48,579 bases of DNA from Lachnospiraceae bacterium A4 (GTDB lineage Bacteria > Bacillota > Clostridia > Lachnospirales > Lachnospiraceae). The stretch covers positions 1-48,579 of the forward strand of contig KE159547.1 of the NCBI GenBank assembly GCA_000403215.2, read 5' to 3'. Shown here piece by piece: positions 43,561 through 48,579 of this stretch. A model generated the notes under the pieces. The model saw nothing but the letters and a program-made list of their open reading frames with translations. It was not told the origin of the DNA and did no database searches. Made by a program: the position numbers and the translations under genes. Position 1 is the first letter of the stretch; every line of letters begins with the position of its first letter.

Positions 43561-43635
43561 GACTGGAGCAGATCTGTTTCTATCTTACAGGTTTGCTCCA
43601 GTTTTGTATAGGTACGCACTATCTACCGTTTACGA
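42961..43635. repeat. Right arm of the 675-bp inverted repeat
   Basis: Mirror of 38785-39459 about axis 41210. It ends at the IS66 terminal sequence (reading inwards GTAAACGG). The 8 bases outside the two arms (GCTCTTTC and GATTAAAC) do not match, so there is no target duplication and a simple composite transposition is not supported. Confidence 0.9.
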
Positions 43636-43679
43636 TTAAACGACTTCGGTGCATTAATTAAAAACGAAGGGAGAGAAGA

Positions 43680-43874
43680 TTGAGTATACAGAGATTCTAT
43701 AATGGTTATAGGATTGATGTTTCATGGTGTGATAAAACTTTGGGATTTCAGTTTACCATTTATGATAAAGATGGTAAAAAGGTTTCAGGTAGTATTGACC
43801 CATATTGTTTTGAAGAGTATGCATTGATGGAGGCTATACAGAAAGTTGACGCTATTATTGGGAGGGGTGATTGA
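43680..43874 (+). CDS. Small protein opening an unknown operon
   Basis: 64 residues from TTG 43680, with GAAGGGAGAG upstream: SIQRFYNGYRIDVSWCDKTLGFQFTIYDKDGKKVSGSIDPYCFEEYALMEAIQKVDAIIGRG. It reads like a compact beta-sheet domain with a C-terminal helix. Unknown family. It overlaps the next gene, and the run 43680-46702 is one operon. Confidence 0.6.
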   Translation: MSIQRFYNGYRIDVSWCDKTLGFQFTIYDKDGKKVSGSIDPYCFEEYALMEAIQKVDAIIGRGD

Positions 43875-44460
43875 TATTAATAAGAAATGTGTTGCTTTAA
43901 GTCAGGAAGAATATCAAAGAAGCATAGAATTGTTGCGCAATGGTTTTATGCTTTCTGGGGTACTGGTAAAACCGAATGAGCGTATTGCGACTATCGAGGT
44001 ACTCCAAGCAACTTTAGGATTAAGACTTGGAGATATTTTAAAGCTAAAGTTATCAAGCTTCATTCGTGACGGCGACAGATATCGTTTGGATATCAGGGAA
44101 GAGAAGACTGGCAAGATACGTAATTTTACAGTGCCTAATGAGGTATATTCATTCGTGCAGGACTATTGCATAGAAGGGGGTATCTCAAAAGATGCTAAGT
44201 TGTTTGACATTTCCAAAAGGCAGGTAGAGCGTCACTTGAATAAGGTGTTTATGAAGATGGAACTTCCTCTCCGCAGTTACGGCAGTCATTCTTATCGTAA
44301 GTTTTTTGCTACAAAAGTTTATACTGATAGTGAGTTTAATGCAGAGCTGGTGCGCGTGTTGCTTCAGCACTCAAGTTTAAATACTACACAGAGATACTTG
44401 AGTATCGGCACAAAGCAAATAGAAGATGCATTAGCAAGAACAGTCAGTAATTTGATATAG
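43867..44460 (+). CDS. Minimal tyrosine recombinase
   Basis: About 197 residues, catalytic domain only: IATIEVLQATLGLRLGDILKLKLSSF (R), then SYGSHSYRKFFATKVY (H-x-x-R), LLQHSSLNTTQRYLSIG (H and Y). It lacks the core-binding N-terminal domain, like the invertase-type recombinases that regulate fimbriae. GTG 43867 or a nearby ATT is the likely start; GGGAGG lies just before. Its targets are unknown. No inverted pair was found nearby. Confidence 0.75.
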   Translation: MIDINKKCVALSQEEYQRSIELLRNGFMLSGVLVKPNERIATIEVLQATLGLRLGDILKLKLSSFIRDGDRYRLDIREEKTGKIRNFTVPNEVYSFVQDYCIEGGISKDAKLFDISKRQVERHLNKVFMKMELPLRSYGSHSYRKFFATKVYTDSEFNAELVRVLLQHSSLNTTQRYLSIGTKQIEDALARTVSNLI

Positions 44461-44474
44461 GAGGAAGTGATAAA

Positions 44475-45137
44475 ATGTATAAGATAACGTTATATGATTG
44501 CAATTGTCCGTCATGCACTTCTGGGGTAGCAGAATTTTATGCTGACAATATAATTAAATTTCAAAAGGAATGGTTCAAACTCGAAGATGATAAGGACAGA
44601 AAGGAAAGATTCTTAAAATCCCTGAATGGTGACATTATTACCGATTATTATTCGGACAGTCCTGAGTTGAATATCGTACAGGAGGACAATGATGCCAAAA
44701 TATTAAGGACTCAAAGCCTACATTTTAGTAATCATAGGTTTGCCTTGTATAATGCCTATCATTGCAGGAGTGATATCTTGGTGAATGGTGCAGCATTTTC
44801 CCTGCGGTATATATGTTTTCAGGGTAAATATATCATAGTAGGAAGATACAGGCTGTCAGGTGTTGTCTGTATTAATAATTTTAGTCAGGGGTACGAAAGG
44901 CAGTGTGTATATGGTAATCGTGTTTTAAAGACTGAGTATCATAGTTTTGTTGATTTTGACAAAGGCGTTCCTTTATACAATATCAATGATATAACTAATT
45001 ATAAAGACGATATAATCGAGAGTATCTGTTATATCCCGATAAAGTATTTTGACACTTATGAAGATATGCAGAGCTATGATTTAAGTCATGATGATATAAT
45101 TGCTCTTATGAGAGATATCCTTGGTGAAGCAGGATAG
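44475..45137 (+). CDS. Protein of unknown function in the recombinase operon
   Basis: 220 residues: YKITLYDCNCPSCTSGVAEFYADNIIKFQKEWFKLEDDKDRKERFLKSL ... The N-terminal CNCPSC could bind a metal. No family recognised. AGGAGG precedes ATG. Its stop lies 15 bases before the phosphoesterase gene. Confidence 0.65.
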   Translation: MYKITLYDCNCPSCTSGVAEFYADNIIKFQKEWFKLEDDKDRKERFLKSLNGDIITDYYSDSPELNIVQEDNDAKILRTQSLHFSNHRFALYNAYHCRSDILVNGAAFSLRYICFQGKYIIVGRYRLSGVVCINNFSQGYERQCVYGNRVLKTEYHSFVDFDKGVPLYNINDITNYKDDIIESICYIPIKYFDTYEDMQSYDLSHDDIIALMRDILGEAG

Positions 45138-45151
45138 AAAGGGGGTAGAGT

Positions 45152-45940
45152 ATGGCAGGCAGAATTTATGTGACAGGTGACTGTCATGGATCATTCAGCA
45201 GATTTAGTGTAAAGGATTTCAGATTGCAAAAAGACATGGATAAAGAAGACTATGTAATTATCTGCGGTGATTTCGGGGGTATCTGGCATATAGATGCCGA
45301 AAACAGACAAGAAAAATACTGGCTGGAATAGCTTGAAAATAAGTCCTTTACTACTTTATTTGTTGATGGAAATCATGAGTCGTTCGATAGACTGAACAGT
45401 TATCCGATAGAAGTGTGGAATGGTGGCAAGGTTCATAAAATCAAGTCGTCCATAATTCATTTGATGCGTGGACAAGTATTCAGTATAGCTGGAAAGAAGA
45501 TATTTACTTTTGGTGGAGCGCAGAGTCACGATATCCAAGGAGGTATTCTTGAAGCAGACGACCCGCTTTATCAGGAGAAAAAACGTGCACTGAACAGAAA
45601 AAGGATACCTTACAGAGTCAACTACTTTAGCTGGTGGAAAGAGGAACTTGCATCAGAGGAAGAAATGCAGGAAGCCATGAAGAATCTGGAGGCACATAAT
45701 TATGAGGTAGACTACATTATTACGCATTGCTGTTCTTCGGATATACAGGATTTTCTTGGAGGCAGGGGACTTTATAAACCAGACAGGCAGACGGACTTTT
45801 TCAATCGTATTCAGTCGGAAGTCAAATATAAGAAATGGTATTTTGGACACTACCATATGGATTATAACGTATCACATTCAGAAGTTCTCCTGAATAAAAA
45901 GATTATACCGCTAGGCGGTATGCTAAAGGAAGAGAGGTAA
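45152..45940 (+). pseudogene. Calcineurin-type phosphoesterase with an in-frame amber
   Basis: All metallophosphatase motifs are present in one frame: VTGDCHGS (D-x-H, residue 9), IICGDFGG (about 38), FVDGNHES (about 72), ITHCCSS (about 190) and FGHYHMD (about 232). A TAG at 45329-45331 falls where the family has a tryptophan (KYWLE-W-LENK), so one G to A change probably caused it. Otherwise 262 codons are intact. If the stop is real the gene is dead; a downstream restart would miss the first two metal ligands. Confidence 0.8.
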
Positions 45941-45946
45941 AAAATT

Positions 45947-46702
45947 ATGGCAACATTGATGGATTGGGGTTTTATAAATGGCGGTCATTATCATTTAATG
46001 GGTATTGTAACTGGGCATCCCAAGCTGACAGATGGCATGGATATCGCTACGAGTTATGTGGAAAGCGTTATTCGTCAGGATAACAGTGTTGTGGTAAGGA
46101 CAAAGACGGGTACGATTTACAATTTGGAACTTGCAGAGATTGGAATGGATAAGGAAGTTGTTTATGATACCATAGCGGTTCTTAAAAGTTTTGGTTTTGA
46201 TGAGAATATCATCATCGAAGCCCAAGTATTAAGGGAGAGAAAAGGGGTAGAGTATCTGAGTAATGCTGACAGGATTCTGGAAAATGGTGAGCTGCTTCTC
46301 TGCATGGCAGGCACAAATACGGTAAGGGCATACTTTAAGTTTTGTAACAAAGTAGAGCAGTGCCAAATACATGTACATACAGGAATGCATCAGGACAGCA
46401 TTCTTATTGAAATAATGGGCAAGGTTGACTTCAGGTACTTTCCTATGCCGAATTCCTGCGAAGTTTACCATTGGAGTGACGGTCTTAAATCTGTAAAGAT
46501 AGCGAATATAGGAATTACGCAGACAGTTTTTGATGGCAGGGGTAGCGTTCTCGTTATTAAAAAGGGTGAAATGAAGGCGTTGGAAAAGAAGATATTTGCT
46601 AATGAAGGTTTATTTTCGCCAGACTGTGTGAATGGCAAGTCAATAATGACAGGGAGCTTCCTGTATAATTTAAATATAGGAAATTCCAAGAAAGAAGGTT
46701 GA
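45947..46702 (+). CDS. Protein of unknown function, end of the operon
   Basis: 251 residues: ATLMDWGFINGGHYHLMGIVTGHPKLTDGMDIATSYVESV ... VRTKTGTIYNLELAEIG. The middle (SFGFDENIIIEAQVLRERKGVEYLSNADRIL) and the C-terminus have no known motif. It starts 7 bases after the phosphoesterase stop. An IS110-type element follows directly and may have removed later genes. Confidence 0.6.
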   Translation: MATLMDWGFINGGHYHLMGIVTGHPKLTDGMDIATSYVESVIRQDNSVVVRTKTGTIYNLELAEIGMDKEVVYDTIAVLKSFGFDENIIIEAQVLRERKGVEYLSNADRILENGELLLCMAGTNTVRAYFKFCNKVEQCQIHVHTGMHQDSILIEIMGKVDFRYFPMPNSCEVYHWSDGLKSVKIANIGITQTVFDGRGSVLVIKKGEMKALEKKIFANEGLFSPDCVNGKSIMTGSFLYNLNIGNSKKEG

Positions 46703-46705
46703 GAA

Positions 46706-46782
46706 AAAAATACCTCAGAGTAAAATAAGATTACTGACTTTGGACGGTTAGTAAAAATCTTATTGAACAGAGAGGTATCTAA
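46706..46782 (+). promoter_or_regulatory. Hairpin that hides the IS110 ribosome binding site
   Basis: Three stacked stems: ATACCTC 46710-46716 with GAGGTAT 46772-46778; AATAAGATT 46724-46732 with AATCTTATT 46756-46764; ACTGAC 46733-46738 with GTTAGT 46747-46752. The first stem contains the GAGAGGT Shine-Dalgarno of the transposase. Transcripts entering from outside would fold and be poorly translated, a known way for insertion sequences to avoid read-through expression. Confidence 0.6.
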
Positions 46783-46783
46783 A

Positions 46784-48070
46784 ATGAATTGTAACACACA
46801 GAACGCAAAAATTGCATCCATAACTGAAAAAACTTTGATCGTTGGTATTGATGTCGGAAGTGAGACTCATTATGCCCGAGCATTTGACTGGCGCAACTAT
46901 GAGTATACAAAGAAACCGCTGGAGTTCAGCAACACAGAGGCCGGATTCCAGACATTCAAAGCATGGATGGAGGACATGGCGGAGAAACATGGCAAAACTG
47001 CTGTAATCCCCGGCATGGAGCCGACAGGCCACTATTGGTTCGCCCTGGGGAAATTCCTGCAGGATAACGGAATGAAGCCGGTGCATGTAAATCCCCACCA
47101 TGTGAAGAAATCGAAAGAACTGGATGACAACAACCCCAACAAGAATGACCGCAAAGATCCCAAGACGATCGCTGCGCTTGTCAATGAGGGGAGGTTCTCG
47201 TACCCTTACATACCAACTGGTATTTACGCAGAGATCAGGAGCTTATCAAACCTGCGCTTCCAGACGCAGGAGGAGCTTACAAGGATCAAGAACCGCCTGG
47301 CCAGATGGTTCGCCATCTACTTTCCTGAATATAAAGACGTTTACGGGGATTTGAAGGCGGTGAGCGGAAGGATGGTGCTGAAGGAGGCACCGCTGCCGGA
47401 GGACATCAGAAAACTGGGCGTGGAAGGTGTGAACCGGATATGGAGGGAGGCAAAGCTGAGAGGCGCTGGAATGAAGAGGGCAAAGACCCTGGTAACAGCC
47501 GCAGAGCATAGCGTTGGAAGCAAGGAAGCGCCGGAAGCCACCCGGATGGAGCTGAACAACCTGTTGAACGACATGGATGTATATACAGCAAGACAGGAAG
47601 AATTACTTCGAAACATAGAAGAGAAACTGAAAGAGATCCCATATACAGACAACCTGCTGGCCGTCAAGGGGATCGGGCTGGTGACAGTCAGCGGATTTAT
47701 AGCGGAAGCAGGGGACATCGGACGTTTTGATAATCCCAAACAGCTGCAGAAGCTGGCAGGATATGCCATCGTGTCGAATGAATCAGGCAAACATAATGGG
47801 GAAAGCCGGATCAGCTACCGTGGGCGGAAACGCCTGAGATATGTACTGTATGAGGCAGCAATATCGCTGGTGGGGAAGAATGCAGAGTTCCGGAAGATAC
47901 ATGAATACTACCGGACGAGGAAGGAGAACCCGCTGAAAAAGATGCAGTCGGTAGTGGCGGTAGCCTGCAAGATACTAAGGATATTTTATGCAATCCTCAC
48001 AAAAGGTGTAGAGTATGACCCGAAGAAGCTGCTGGGAGACATCAAGAGACCGCAGGTACAGGCAGCATAA
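46784..48070 (+). CDS. IS110-family (DEDD) recombinase
   Basis: 428 residues from ATG 46784 (GAGAGGT upstream). N-terminal RuvC-like DEDD domain: IVGIDVGSETHYARAFDW (D, about 21), VIPGMEPTGHYWFALGKFL (E, about 78), KNDRKDPKTIAALV (D pair, about 121). C-terminal Transposase_20 domain with AVKGIGLVTVSGFIAEAGDI and the serine region LAGYAIVSNESGKHNGESRISYRGRKRLRYVLYEAA. Intact. Such enzymes are guided by an RNA encoded in the element's non-coding end. Confidence 0.92.
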   Translation: MNCNTQNAKIASITEKTLIVGIDVGSETHYARAFDWRNYEYTKKPLEFSNTEAGFQTFKAWMEDMAEKHGKTAVIPGMEPTGHYWFALGKFLQDNGMKPVHVNPHHVKKSKELDDNNPNKNDRKDPKTIAALVNEGRFSYPYIPTGIYAEIRSLSNLRFQTQEELTRIKNRLARWFAIYFPEYKDVYGDLKAVSGRMVLKEAPLPEDIRKLGVEGVNRIWREAKLRGAGMKRAKTLVTAAEHSVGSKEAPEATRMELNNLLNDMDVYTARQEELLRNIEEKLKEIPYTDNLLAVKGIGLVTVSGFIAEAGDIGRFDNPKQLQKLAGYAIVSNESGKHNGESRISYRGRKRLRYVLYEAAISLVGKNAEFRKIHEYYRTRKENPLKKMQSVVAVACKILRIFYAILTKGVEYDPKKLLGDIKRPQVQAA

Positions 48071-48089
48071 CAAACAACGGTAAAACAGG

Positions 48090-48440
48090 CAATGCCCTGT
48101 CACAGTTGGACTGAGCCTCCGGCAGACGTTGCCGGGAGCTGAATCCAGCGGTGACAGGAAAGCTGGAAGGTATGGAAAACCGGCCGGAAAAACGTCCGCC
48201 GCAAGGTGCCGGCCGAGGAAAACATACAGGTCAGTAAGACTTATAACAAAGAATGAGCCGGTAGTCAGCAGGAATATATTCCATAGGGCATGACCCTGTA
48301 AAGGAGCTGAGCTGACACCCTGGTTATGGACAGGCGGAACGAAGGAAGTTAGGACCCGCAAGGCGGTGATCCTGGTAGATACGGGAGGTGCGCTGCCATA
48401 GAAGGAGGGGTATGCACAAGGCCATGTAGAGCGAAAACAA
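48090..48440 (+). ncRNA. Structured 3' region, candidate bridge/seek RNA
   Basis: Directly after the recombinase stop, 350 GC-rich bases lack an open frame but are full of pairable arms: CAGG-CAATG-CCTG (about 48089), CCGGCA-GACGT-TGCCGG (about 48119), CGGCCGG with CCGGCCG (about 48181-48216), GGGTCATGCCC-like pairs at about 48283. A long unstructured gap would not keep such pairing. In IS1111-type relatives the guide RNA is encoded 3' of the gene, in IS110-type 5'. The exact ends are unknown. Confidence 0.45.
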
Positions 48441-48579
48441 AGACGTTCTATTTCGTGTACCCTTCACCCTCTATTTTCGTACCAGATACAGAGAAATGTC
48501 CATCTCCTTGGCTCATTCATCTGAGATATGTAACTATAAATTCCTTGATTTTTTAAGGAAAATCACTTGACAATATAGG
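48441..48579. other. Right edge of the window
   Basis: No gene. It includes CCTTGATTTTTTAAGG (a small hairpin at about 48542) and CACTTGACAAT at 48567, a possible -35. The right end of the IS110 element should lie here or just before, but I see no marked boundary. Confidence 0.3.

Noticed and set aside
38785-43635. Composite IS66 transposon carrying the recombinase trio
   Set aside because: Both IS66 copies are 3' fragments, no 8-bp target duplication is present, and the trio's own repeats share the symmetry axis, which points to the trio rather than IS66.

Overview
The window looks like accessory DNA of a gut Firmicute, probably Lachnospiraceae (Clostridia). The reasons are strong AGGAGG-type ribosome binding sites, mixed AT-rich and moderate-GC blocks, and gene families typical of clostridial integrative elements: a Tn916-type integrase with a small Xis, MobV and MobC, a VirD4 C-terminus, a P4-type primase-helicase, ISAzo13, IS66, IS110, IS1182 and IS4-type transposases, and an EFR1 ferredoxin. 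I see no tRNA, rRNA or CRISPR array. The window is a nest of mobile elements inside the wrecks of older ones.

Layout. 1-1.7 kb: the end of a recombinase-trio (RIT-like) element abutting a 32-bp palindrome inside a parA 5' fragment, then a large serine recombinase lacking its catalytic domain. 2.1-6.5 kb: an ECF sigma / anti-sigma / small secreted protein locus, broken by an IS200-type element (in the sigma gene) and an IS4-type element (in the secreted-protein gene). 6.6-12.6 kb: remains of a conjugative element (VirD4 tail, primase with two lesions, ERCC4 nuclease, broken J-domain gene) followed by about 900 bp of non-coding DNA with two unusual degenerate repeat arrays. 12.8-13.6 kb: a hicAB toxin-antitoxin pair with duplicated operators. 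13.8-17.3 kb: a decayed FtsX-type permease with an intact ATPase, then a GyrI-like protein. 17.5-22 kb: EFR1 ferredoxin with an Rrf2 regulator, fossil fragments, a cytidine deaminase, and a small gene split by an ISAzo13 element.

22.4-38.4 kb is a mobilizable element: XRE regulator, xis, int, an unusual IS-like element, mobC, a RepA-type ATPase, a hairpin-rich oriT, mobV, and cargo. The cargo is a Vat-type streptogramin acetyltransferase with a possible leader peptide, a yjdF gene behind a probable yjdF riboswitch, and a candidate conflict operon encoding a phosphoribosyltransferase (PRTase), a DprA-like protein and an AAA ATPase fused to DUF4435. That operon carries an IS1182-type insertion inside the PRTase gene and an IS4-type insertion between the ribosome binding site and start of the ATPase gene.

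38.8-43.6 kb holds the most striking structure: a complete three-tyrosine-recombinase (RIT) element sitting exactly on the axis of a 2 x 675-bp near-perfect inverted repeat made of IS66 tnpC tails. A 33-bp direct repeat containing a quasi-palindromic, recombinase-core-like site lies at each junction. The element end at 1-86 has the same architecture and also lies against a palindrome, suggesting a shared integration habit. 43.7-46.7 kb is an operon of unknown function with an orphan small tyrosine recombinase and an amber-interrupted phosphoesterase. 46.7-48.4 kb is an IS110-type recombinase with a long structured 3' region that could hold its guide RNA.
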